The position numbers were made by a program, and so were the translations under genes. The notes under the pieces are model-generated. The model was not told the DNA's origin, made no database searches, and saw only the letters and a program-made list of their open reading frames with translations. From positions 1,949-14,959 of the forward strand of contig NZFZ01000038.1 of the NCBI GenBank assembly GCA_002689405.1: 13,011 nucleotides of DNA, read 5' to 3'. Of this stretch, positions 1 to 6,233 are shown one piece after another. Origin of the DNA: Gammaproteobacteria bacterium (GTDB lineage Bacteria; Pseudomonadota; Gammaproteobacteria; Magnimaribacterales; AG-339-G14). How positions within the stretch are numbered: position 1 is the first letter of the stretch; each line of letters opens with the position of its first letter.

Positions 1-260
1 TCATGAAACATTGTAGGCAAGGATGTTTGGCTAGTGAGTTCATAAAGCCTAGCTTGACGATCTTTTCCGGTTTTTTTATCAACACCCATAAAGGGATGTG
101 AAACTCTAGTGATTTTTATCTTTTTTACAAAACAGATATTTTTCAATGCTTCTGCATAAATCGCCTGAATTCCTGGAATAAATGTAATCCTCGTTCCTTT
201 TTTCATTTTTGCGGCTTCTTCAAGCGAAATGAATTCTGGTGAGGTAGTTTTTTTAGTCAT
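1..260 (-). CDS. Glutathione S-transferase-like protein, N-terminal part (truncated by window edge)
   Basis: Only the first 86 codons are present; the gene runs off the left edge and its C-terminal part is missing. The ATG at 260 is preceded by a good ribosome binding site, AGGGAG at 271-266 with a 5-base spacer. The visible protein reads as a thioredoxin-fold N-terminal domain of the GST type. A beta strand and helix around residues 24-45 are followed, near residues 73-86, by LYELTSQTSLPTMFH, which fits the cis-proline loop (S80-L81-P82-T83) that contacts glutathione in GSTs. The opening region with SPEFISL is typical of a GST-like family found in proteobacteria whose substrate is unknown. 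It is divergent from the isomerase gene at 387. No all-helical C-terminal domain can be seen because of the truncation, so the GST assignment rests on the N-terminal pattern alone. Confidence 0.6.
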   Translation of the reverse strand, partial: MTKKTTSPEFISLEEAAKMKKGTRITFIPGIQAIYAEALKNICFVKKIKITRVSHPFMGVDKKTGKDRQARLYELTSQTSLPTMFH

Positions 261-326
261 ATGCTCTCCCTGATATGTCTCAAGTTAAATTAAACAATTT
301 AAGGGGTTTTTACAAGACAAAGACTC

Positions 327-355
327 TTAGTTACTGACTAATTTTTGTGTATAGT
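327..355 (+). promoter_or_regulatory. Candidate sigma-70 promoter for the isomerase gene
   Basis: TATAGT at 350-355 matches five of six bases of the -10 consensus. TTAGTT at 327-332, 17 bases upstream, is a weak -35 element. Transcription would begin near 362, giving a leader of roughly 25 bases before the TTG start at 387. This is pattern matching in AT-rich DNA, so the risk of a false positive is considerable. Confidence 0.3.
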
Positions 356-386
356 GTTTTGAAAATTAATATTTTAGGAATTTATT

Positions 387-1109
387 TTGATTGAACTAGA
401 AAAAAAAGAATCGATTTATCATTTATGTATGAACGCTGGTGAAAATCGATGGAATACTGCATTTGTCAGAGAATTTGCTGAAGCTTTAGATGAAATTGAA
501 AAAGATGAGGGACCAGGAGCATTGGTAACAACTTCTAAAGATCCTAAATTCTTTTCAAATGGGTTAGATCTTGACTGGATGCAAGACCCTCTAGGTCATC
601 CGAAAGGTGGAGATAGAGAAGTTTTTGGTGAAGAATTCATGTACTTAATGGGAAGGATTATTACCTTACCCATCCCGAGTATTTGTGCTATCAATGGTCA
701 TGCTTTTGGAGCGGGTTTTATGTTGGCTCTCTCACACGATATTAGACTGATGAGAGAGGATCGAGGATTCCTCTGCGCAAATGAGATGGAACTTGGATTT
801 AAAATACCTAGACCAGAATTAGCTTTATTTAGACATAAAATTCCTGCGAATTCATTTTTTGAGACTGTTCAGTTATCTAAACGTTGGACCGGAGAAACTG
901 CTTTTGCAGCAGGAATTGTTCAAGGCAAGGGTTCGTTTGAAGAATTACCCAAGATAGCGATAAAAAAAGCAGAAGAATTAGCGCCTCTTGCGAAAGATAG
1001 GAACCATTATGCAGCTCAGAAAGAAATGCTTTATGGAGAAAACGCTGCTATAAACTTAAACCATGGACCAGCACATATGTTGAAAAATTCAAAAGAATTT
1101 GAAATCTAG
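387..1109 (+). CDS. Enoyl-CoA hydratase/isomerase family protein, probable delta3,delta2-enoyl-CoA isomerase
   Basis: A 240-residue crotonase-fold protein, probably cytosolic and acting on acyl-CoA thioesters by moving a double bond from position 3 to 2 during beta-oxidation of unsaturated fatty acids. The two oxyanion-hole segments are visible: FFSNGLDL at residues 55-62 and NGHAFGAGF at 103-111. The region NEMELGFKIPRPELALFR (132-149) resembles the short plant and peroxisomal ECI isomerases more than classical hydratases. It carries the usual candidates for the catalytic acid (E133, E135, E144), but I cannot say which one is used. The length is typical of short ECI proteins. Translation starts at TTG 387, supported by AGGAA at 376-380 with a 6-base spacer; no ATG lies nearby in frame before the conserved region. 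It is monocistronic, between a divergent gene and a convergent one. Hydratase activity cannot be excluded. Confidence 0.75.
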   Translation: MIELEKKESIYHLCMNAGENRWNTAFVREFAEALDEIEKDEGPGALVTTSKDPKFFSNGLDLDWMQDPLGHPKGGDREVFGEEFMYLMGRIITLPIPSICAINGHAFGAGFMLALSHDIRLMREDRGFLCANEMELGFKIPRPELALFRHKIPANSFFETVQLSKRWTGETAFAAGIVQGKGSFEELPKIAIKKAEELAPLAKDRNHYAAQKEMLYGENAAINLNHGPAHMLKNSKEFEI

Positions 1110-1131
1110 TTTTAAGATATTCATGTGTTTT

Positions 1132-1149
1132 TAGGAAAATCCTATATTT
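1132..1149 (+). terminator. Weak candidate intrinsic terminator after the isomerase gene
   Basis: TAGGA (1132-1136) and TCCTA (1140-1144) form a 5-bp stem with a 3-base loop, followed by TATTTTTC. It lies 22 bases after the isomerase stop, in the 47-base gap between two converging genes. The position fits a terminator, but the stem is short and only moderately GC-paired. Confidence 0.35.
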
Positions 1150-1156
1150 TTCAAGA

Positions 1157-2029
1157 TTACCTTCTTTGAGCCATCAAACCGCCCTGAGGACTTTTATCAT
1201 CGATATAAATAATCTCCCAGTCATCCGATAGGTTTATAAGAGAAGCAAGGAAGACATTTTTAATTGATTTAGGGTAAAAAATGTCATGAAGTAAAGCATA
1301 GCCGCCTTTTGGAATCAGTTTTGAAGTTTCAAACCATTCAGCATTACTTGAAATTTCACCGCAATCATAAAAAATTGCATCAATTGATTCAGATTCTTCT
1401 AGGATTTTTTTACAATAACCATTGCCTGACAACATATTATTTTTAATATAAAAGTCTTCCTCATTTATAAAAGAATCATGCTTTTTAATGAAATTTAGTA
1501 AAGATTCATCATTTTTATCAAAAATGATTTCCATCAATTCTGAAGAACTATCCCCGGTGAATTTTCTTAAAGATTTTTCAACTGAACTAACTTCATATTT
1601 TAAAAATTCCTTCTTTAAAGTTTTATATGAATTTTTTACTTCTTCAAAACTCACAGTTATCTCAGGAATAATTTCTACATAATTAGAAAATCTAGAATAA
1701 TTGCTCATAGAATTTAAAATCCTAAAATATTTACTTGGGTTCATATCTATAGATTTAAAATTTGTCATACCAGTTAAAACCTGAATGGCTAGAATAGTAG
1801 AATATCCTCCACCAAATTCTAAGAAACTTCCTTTAAACTCTCTTTGCCTCATTATTGAAAACATTGAAATATATGTCAGAAATGGATCAAATTCTGTTCT
1901 CCACCTTCCTGTTAAGGAGATCATTGAAGAACCAAATAAATCTAACTTAGTTTTTTTAGGTAAGAAAAACCATATAAAAATTTTTAGCTTATGAAATATA
2001 TATTTTAAATAAAAAATTATCTGTTTCAT
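1157..2029 (-). CDS. Class I SAM-dependent methyltransferase-fold protein, substrate unknown
   Basis: A 290-residue protein with signs of a Rossmann-type methyltransferase. LEFGGGYST at residues 70-78 fits motif I (acidic residue plus glycine-rich loop). SIDMN at 93-97 fits the strand-2 acidic residue that holds the SAM ribose. AIFYDCGEIS at 218-227 and PKGGYALLHDIF at 240-251 fit the later strands of the Methyltransf_24-like group. About 140 residues separate motif I from the IFYDCG strand, longer than usual, so there is probably an inserted helical segment around 125-215. The first 25 residues are hydrophobic and lysine-rich and may attach the protein to the inner membrane. No clear Shine-Dalgarno precedes the ATG at 2029, where CATTTAAAAA stands before the start. 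It is divergent from the SDR gene that opens the glycolipid operon, so a glycan-modifying role is possible but only by context. Confidence 0.6.
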   Translation of the reverse strand: MKQIIFYLKYIFHKLKIFIWFFLPKKTKLDLFGSSMISLTGRWRTEFDPFLTYISMFSIMRQREFKGSFLEFGGGYSTILAIQVLTGMTNFKSIDMNPSKYFRILNSMSNYSRFSNYVEIIPEITVSFEEVKNSYKTLKKEFLKYEVSSVEKSLRKFTGDSSSELMEIIFDKNDESLLNFIKKHDSFINEEDFYIKNNMLSGNGYCKKILEESESIDAIFYDCGEISSNAEWFETSKLIPKGGYALLHDIFYPKSIKNVFLASLINLSDDWEIIYIDDKSPQGGLMAQRR

Positions 2030-2108
2030 TTTTTAAATGAGTTTCTCTAGATTTAAAGAGTAAAAAAAATTTTCCTATTTTAATACGAATTAGAACTCAT
2101 TATTAATG

Positions 2109-2139
2109 TTAATAAATGTATTTTGATTTTATGTATAAT
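2109..2139 (+). promoter_or_regulatory. Candidate promoter for the lipid-linked sugar operon
   Basis: A perfect -10 hexamer, TATAAT, lies at 2134-2139. TTAATA at 2109-2114 is a weak -35 element with a long 19-base spacer. The -10 ends only 17 bases before the ATG at 2157, so the leader would be about 10 bases and there is little room for a Shine-Dalgarno site. It sits in the 127-base divergent gap at 2030-2156, which otherwise holds no recognisable feature. Confidence 0.4.
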
Positions 2140-2156
2140 CGTATTTTTCTAAGTAT

Positions 2157-3188
2157 ATGTATCTAGTTACCGGAGGTGCGGGTTTCTTTGGAGAAACTCT
2201 CATAAAAAGACTTCTAAAAACAGGGATTAAAGTTAAATGTCTCGATCTTAATCTACCTCACTTTAATCACGAAAATCTCATTACTATTCAAGGAGATATA
2301 AGAGATAAAAATCTAGTTTTAGAAGCCTTGAAAGACGTAAAAATTGTTCATCACAATGTTGCCCAAGTTCCCATAGCAAAAAATAAAAAACTTTTCTGGG
2401 AGGTTAACTACGATGCAACTAAACTTATTTTAGAAGAGGCTTTTAGACAAAAAATTGAAAAATTTGTCTATACCTCATCAAGTGCTGTTTTTGGAATTCC
2501 TAAAAAAAATCCTGTAACAAAAAACATTACTCCTACCCCCATGGAAGAATATGGAAAAGCAAAATATGAAGCTGAAAAAATTTGCAAAAAGTATATTAAT
2601 TTAGGAATGTCTTGTGCAATTGTTAGACCGAGAACAATTCTTGGAAATGGTCGCCTAGGAATCTTTCAAATCCTATTTGAGTGGATTTACCAAAATAAAA
2701 ATGTGCCTGTTATTGGAGATGGAAATAATATATATCAATTCATTCACTCTAGCGATTTAGCGGAAATATGTTTTTTAGCAGGAGAAAACATCCAGTCTGA
2801 AATTTATAATGCTGGAGCAAGGGAATTCGGCACTATGAGACAAGCTATTGAAAATCTCATTTCTGCTGTTAACTCAAAAAGCAAAGTTTGTGGGGTTAAT
2901 CGAAAATTTGCCGAACTAGGAATGAATTTTTCTAGTAGATTAGGATTGTCTCCTTTGGGAAAATACCACTCTCTCATGTATGGTAAAAGTATGTACTTTG
3001 ATAATAATGAATTAGAAGAAAAACTTAATTATCAAACAAAATTTTCCAATGATGAAATGTTCCTTTCATCCTATGAATGGTATGTGAAGAATAGAACTTC
3101 AATTTTATCTGGTGAACTCACAGGCTCAAAACATCAATCTTTCTTAAAACAAAAAATTTTAAAATTTGTACCATTCTTTTTATATTAA
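2157..3188 (+). CDS. NAD-dependent epimerase/dehydratase (extended SDR), first gene of the glycolipid operon
   Basis: A 343-residue extended short-chain dehydrogenase/reductase. The NAD(P)-binding loop TGGAGFFG is at residues 5-12, immediately after the start, which fixes the ATG at 2157. Other family marks are LDLN at 29-32 at the end of strand 2, GDIRD at 46-50, TSSSAVFG at 106-113 carrying the catalytic serine region, and Y132-GKA-K136 as the YxxxK catalytic pair. RPRTILG at 157-163 and the C-terminal half form the sugar-binding part. Enzymes of this family oxidise, reduce, epimerise or dehydrate activated sugars. The start codon has no strong ribosome binding site and lies just downstream of a TATAAT box. 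The next gene begins 2 bases after its stop. Given the UbiA, PAP2 and flavoenzyme genes downstream, I infer that it acts on a lipid- or nucleotide-linked pentose; the sequence does not show which reaction. Confidence 0.75.
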   Translation: MYLVTGGAGFFGETLIKRLLKTGIKVKCLDLNLPHFNHENLITIQGDIRDKNLVLEALKDVKIVHHNVAQVPIAKNKKLFWEVNYDATKLILEEAFRQKIEKFVYTSSSAVFGIPKKNPVTKNITPTPMEEYGKAKYEAEKICKKYINLGMSCAIVRPRTILGNGRLGIFQILFEWIYQNKNVPVIGDGNNIYQFIHSSDLAEICFLAGENIQSEIYNAGAREFGTMRQAIENLISAVNSKSKVCGVNRKFAELGMNFSSRLGLSPLGKYHSLMYGKSMYFDNNELEEKLNYQTKFSNDEMFLSSYEWYVKNRTSILSGELTGSKHQSFLKQKILKFVPFFLY

Positions 3189-3190
3189 AA

Positions 3191-3538
3191 ATGCTTAACC
3201 CTTTTTTATTGATTTTTCTAGCCGCATTAAACTCTACAATTGGAAACTTACTTCTTAAGCTAAGTAGAGAAACTGCGTCTTCACAATCATCTTTTCTTGC
3301 AGGTTATTTATCAATAAGTTTTATAGGAGCGGTATTTTTCTATGGATTAAATCTTGTAATTTTTGCAAAGGCTTTAGATCTATTACAATTGAATATTGCT
3401 TATCCAATTCTGGCTTCGCTCGGTTTCATTATGCTTATTGTATCTTCAGCATATTTTTTTGGAGAATCAATTAGTTTTTACCAATTAATTGGATTGCTGC
3501 TTGCCATTATTGGAATCTTTCTTATGGCAAATAATTAA
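3191..3538 (+). CDS. SMR/EamA-type four-helix membrane protein, possible lipid-linked sugar flippase subunit
   Basis: A 115-residue, very hydrophobic protein with four predicted membrane helices, near residues 4-24, 36-58, 68-90 and 96-113. It has the size and plan of small multidrug resistance (SMR) proteins: K23 at the end of helix 1, AYPI at 70-73 where EmrE has AYAI, and GES at 91-93. Aligning the IG...K part of helix 1 with EmrE puts Ser15 (or neighbouring Asn14) where EmrE has the proton-coupling Glu14. Loss of that glutamate is known for the ArnE/ArnF-type members that move undecaprenyl-linked aminoarabinose, and this fits the lipid-sugar genes around it better than drug export. The ATG lies 2 bases after the SDR stop and has no clear Shine-Dalgarno, suggesting translational coupling. 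The flippase role is inference. Confidence 0.65.
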   Translation: MLNPFLLIFLAALNSTIGNLLLKLSRETASSQSSFLAGYLSISFIGAVFFYGLNLVIFAKALDLLQLNIAYPILASLGFIMLIVSSAYFFGESISFYQLIGLLLAIIGIFLMANN

Positions 3539-3547
3539 CTTCGTGAG

Positions 3548-3913
3548 ATGATTGAATACATAGTAGAAAAATTACTTCCTAATGAATTGATAAATTCTAA
3601 TCAGGATAAAGAAGAAATATTATTCAAGGTTACATCCTACGTAAAAAACTCTATAGATACTTCGGGTTTTTTTGTTAAGTTTCCGGAAAAATCTTTAAGA
3701 GTAGTTACTTACATTTTTTTTAAATTTTTTATGCTCATAGAAATAATTTCTTTAAAAAAAATAAAATTTAAAGATTGCTTAAATAGATTTCTTAAAATGA
3801 GTTCCTTTTTCGGGGATGGAATTAGGCTTTATAAGTCACTAGCGTTTTTTGCTCTTTTTGAAGATATTGAACTAATTAAAAAAAACATTTCAAATGAAAA
3901 AAATAGAAACTGA
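3548..3913 (+). CDS. Small protein preceding the GMC oxidoreductase, possible separate small subunit
   Basis: A 121-residue protein that I do not recognise with certainty. It has no signal peptide and no convincing membrane helix, although residues 53-68 are hydrophobic. It overlaps the following GMC gene by 20 bases, so the two products are probably made together. Its order of features, an N-terminal helical stretch and then near 84-105 a segment with FLKMSS...LYKSLAFFALFED, resembles the small N-terminal domain or small subunit (gluconate 2-dehydrogenase subunit 3-like) that accompanies many GMC-type dehydrogenases and fatty alcohol oxidases. I therefore propose that it partners the GMC enzyme. 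The likeness is at the level of pattern and position only. The ATG at 3548 has GTGAG immediately before it, too close to be a normal ribosome binding site. Confidence 0.5.
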   Translation: MIEYIVEKLLPNELINSNQDKEEILFKVTSYVKNSIDTSGFFVKFPEKSLRVVTYIFFKFFMLIEIISLKKIKFKDCLNRFLKMSSFFGDGIRLYKSLAFFALFEDIELIKKNISNEKNRN

Positions 3914-5345
3914 ATTTTTGATTATTGGATCTGGACCTGGAGGAGCTGCAGCCTCTGAAAGATTATTAAACAGTAAAAAAGAAGTTCTAATGATTGAAGA
4001 AGGTTCTGATTTTTCTTGTAACAGTTTTAAATTAAACCCAACGGATGAAATGTTAAACATGTGGAAAGATGCAGCTCTATCTCCTGCATTTGGAATTCCT
4101 TCAATAACTTATGCTGAAGGCAAATGTGTTGGGGGTGGAACAGAGATAAACAGCGGAATCATTCAAAGAGTTCCAGAAGAAGTGCTAAATAGTTGGTCAA
4201 AGCTTTCTAAAATAGATGGAGAATATTATTTAAAAGCAATTCATGAAGATTATGATTTTATAGAAAAGAAACTAAATGCATCTATTTTGCAAGATAGAAG
4301 AAATATGCACTCTGAAATGCTGAAAAAAGTTGCTGGGTTAAATTCTTGGAAAATAGATAGCTTACCGAGAGCATTAAAAGGCTGTACATGTTATGAACCT
4401 TTATGCAATTGTGGAGGTAGGCAATCAATGACGAAAACCTTTCTTGAAGATGCAAAAAAGGATAATGCTTTTAAACTTGAAAGTAATACTAAAGCTATAA
4501 AAATAAATTTTAAAAAAAATAAAGCGTTAAGTGTCTTAGCTGAAAAAAAGATAAATAATACAAAAGAAAAAATTGAAATTCATTTCAAACATCTTTGTTT
4601 ATCAGCTGGGACTATCAATACCCCTTTTTTAATGATGAAGTCTGGATTGAATTTTAAAGGGCTTGGTAACTTTCAACTTCACCCAACTATTAGAGTTTTA
4701 GCAAGGTTTAAAGAAAATATTGAAGCAATGAAAGAGAGATTGCCTGATGTAGCTATTACTGAATTTATGCCGCATATAAGATTTGGAGGCTCTGTGGTAT
4801 CCCCAGCAATATTTGGAATGAATCTATCCGAATCTTGGGAAAAAAGATCTCATTTAGCTAATAAACTCAATAACTTAGCATCATATTACGTAATGATAAA
4901 ACCATTGAGTTGGGGCAAAATATCCAAATTTGCTTTTATTAATTCTCCTTTTGTAAGTTACCGTCTAAAAAAAGAAGATTTTTCAAATCTAAATAAAGGT
5001 CTAATAGAACTTTCAAAAGGTTTATTTGAATTAGGAGCGCTAGAAGTACATCCGTCAATAAAAAATCATGAAGGCTGGTTTTCTCGAAAAGATCTTGATA
5101 AAAATGAACCTGTCAATAAAATCAGAAAAAAATTTAACTTAATGAGTATCCATTTATTCAGCTCATGTTCTCCTCTCAATAATTTTGAAAATTTACTTGA
5201 TTTTGGAAGAGTCAAGAAAGTAAAAAATTTATTCATAGCTGATGGCTCTACTTTGATTAATGCTCCTGGAGTAAATCCACAAGCAACGATAATGGCAGTC
5301 TCTAGAAGAAATGCTGAATCTTATTTGGAGAAAGTAAATGGATAG
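3894..5345 (+). CDS. GMC-family FAD-dependent oxidoreductase
   Basis: A 483-residue glucose-methanol-choline family flavoenzyme, which as a family oxidises alcohol groups to carbonyls. The FAD dinucleotide-binding loop GSGPGG is at residues 12-17, with the strand-2 acidic residues E35-E36. GKCVGGGTEINSG at 76-88 is the family's second FAD motif. LSAGTINTP at 236-244 is the FAD-contact strand. In the C-terminal domain, HLFSSC with His420 and GVNPQ with Asn461 occupy the positions of the catalytic His-His/Asn pair, and NLFIADGS at 445-452 is the closing FAD strand. Four cysteines, C164, C166, C171 and C173, lie where many GMC dehydrogenases have a cysteine-rich loop. No signal peptide is present, so it is cytosolic, facing the inner leaflet. 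It overlaps the small protein before it by 20 bases and the UbiA gene after it by 8. By context it may oxidise a polyprenyl-phosphate sugar. Confidence 0.85.
   Translation: MKKIETEFLIIGSGPGGAAASERLLNSKKEVLMIEEGSDFSCNSFKLNPTDEMLNMWKDAALSPAFGIPSITYAEGKCVGGGTEINSGIIQRVPEEVLNSWSKLSKIDGEYYLKAIHEDYDFIEKKLNASILQDRRNMHSEMLKKVAGLNSWKIDSLPRALKGCTCYEPLCNCGGRQSMTKTFLEDAKKDNAFKLESNTKAIKINFKKNKALSVLAEKKINNTKEKIEIHFKHLCLSAGTINTPFLMMKSGLNFKGLGNFQLHPTIRVLARFKENIEAMKERLPDVAITEFMPHIRFGGSVVSPAIFGMNLSESWEKRSHLANKLNNLASYYVMIKPLSWGKISKFAFINSPFVSYRLKKEDFSNLNKGLIELSKGLFELGALEVHPSIKNHEGWFSRKDLDKNEPVNKIRKKFNLMSIHLFSSCSPLNNFENLLDFGRVKKVKNLFIADGSTLINAPGVNPQATIMAVSRRNAESYLEKVNG
5327..5330 (+). promoter_or_regulatory. Ribosome binding site for the UbiA-family gene
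   Basis: GGAG lies inside the end of the GMC gene, 7 bases before the ATG at 5338. It supports that start even though it gives an 8-base overlap with the GMC stop codon. Confidence 0.6.
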
Positions 5346-6225
5346 TTTTATTGAGTTACAAAATATGTTCAGAATAAAGCAGTGGTTAAAAAACTTATTG
5401 GTTTTTTTTCCAATAATCATTGTTCCTTTTGAAACATCAATATCTTCATTAGTAAGTTTACTATCTACATTTTTTTTATTTTCTTTCCTCGCAAGTATAA
5501 TTTACATAATCAATGATTGGACGGACAGATTTGAAGATGCAATGCATCCAGAAAAAAAAATTAGACCTTTTGCTTCTAAAAAACTTAACGGGGTTCATGC
5601 TTTTGTTGGAATTATCATTCTGACATCAATGGTAATAGCCCTAATTTTCTTTAATAACTTTTCAATTTACTTTTTAAGTTTACTAATGGTTTATTTCATT
5701 CAAAACCTGGCTTATAACTTTTATCTAAAGGATGTTTCAATCATTGAATTTTTATCCGTATCTTCAGGTTATCCCTATAGAGTATTGGGAGGAGGTCTTG
5801 CAGTAGGTCTAATACCCAGTTATTGGATTTTGATAACAATTTTTTTAGCTGCAGTTTTTGTAATTGCTCTAAAAAGAAAGCATGATATTAAAGCCTTCCA
5901 TAAGGATGCATTAAGAAAATCTTTTAAAAAGTATCCTGCAGAATTTTTTGATAAGGTTTCTTCCTTATCCGCTAGTGCTGTGATTGTCTCTTACTTAATT
6001 TTTACATTGTCAGACTATGCTCAGGAAAAGTTTTTTAATCCTCTGCTTCCCCTTTCATCTTTACCGCTAATTTATTGCATATTTCGATATCTTCAAATCT
6101 CAGAGAATCAAATTACTTCGCATGATCCTGTTTCAATAATCACCCAAGACATGGGCTTAAAATTGGGAATTTTGATTACAATCCTTTTCATTTGCATTTC
6201 AAACTTCTACTTTGGGACTTTTTAA
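5338..6225 (+). CDS. UbiA-family prenyltransferase resembling decaprenyl-phosphate phosphoribosyltransferase (DPPR synthase)
   Basis: A 295-residue inner-membrane protein with about eight or nine hydrophobic segments. RIKQWLKNLL at residues 12-21 and the motif N59-D60-xx-D63-xxx-D67 followed by HPEKKIRPFAS (70-80) are the signature of the DPPR-synthase branch of the UbiA superfamily. That branch transfers 5-phosphoribose from PRPP to a polyprenyl phosphate. The second signature, YNFYLKDVSIIEF (126-138) followed by GYPYRVLGGG (144-153), also fits, but Glu137 stands where the family usually has aspartate. KRKHDI at 179-184 and a HDP...D pattern at 262-271 agree with the family's later loops. 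Quinone or heme prenyltransferases are less likely because they lack the HPxKxxRP sequence. The expected product is polyprenyl-phosphoryl-5-phosphoribose, the entry point of lipid-linked pentose synthesis. Within the operon it overlaps the GMC gene by 8 bases. Confidence 0.8.
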   Translation: MDSFIELQNMFRIKQWLKNLLVFFPIIIVPFETSISSLVSLLSTFFLFSFLASIIYIINDWTDRFEDAMHPEKKIRPFASKKLNGVHAFVGIIILTSMVIALIFFNNFSIYFLSLLMVYFIQNLAYNFYLKDVSIIEFLSVSSGYPYRVLGGGLAVGLIPSYWILITIFLAAVFVIALKRKHDIKAFHKDALRKSFKKYPAEFFDKVSSLSASAVIVSYLIFTLSDYAQEKFFNPLLPLSSLPLIYCIFRYLQISENQITSHDPVSIITQDMGLKLGILITILFICISNFYFGTF

Positions 6226-6233
6226 TCAGGCAA

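Noticed and set aside
1488..1994. Open frames on the plus strand at 1488-1682 and 1785-1994
   Set aside because: They lie entirely inside the minus-strand methyltransferase-like gene and show no family motif, plausible start site or independent signal.
3191..3538. Drug-exporting SMR protein (EmrE-like)
   Set aside because: The essential Glu14 equivalent is missing, and all neighbours are lipid-sugar genes.
5229..5420. Minus-strand open frame across the GMC/UbiA junction
   Set aside because: It is antisense to two well-supported genes and its translation is low-complexity, without recognisable motifs.
6192..6233. Earlier ATG start for the second SDR
   Set aside because: The extra 14 residues would precede the normal N-terminus of the Rossmann fold, and the overlap with UbiA would be 34 bases; ATG 6234 fits the family better.
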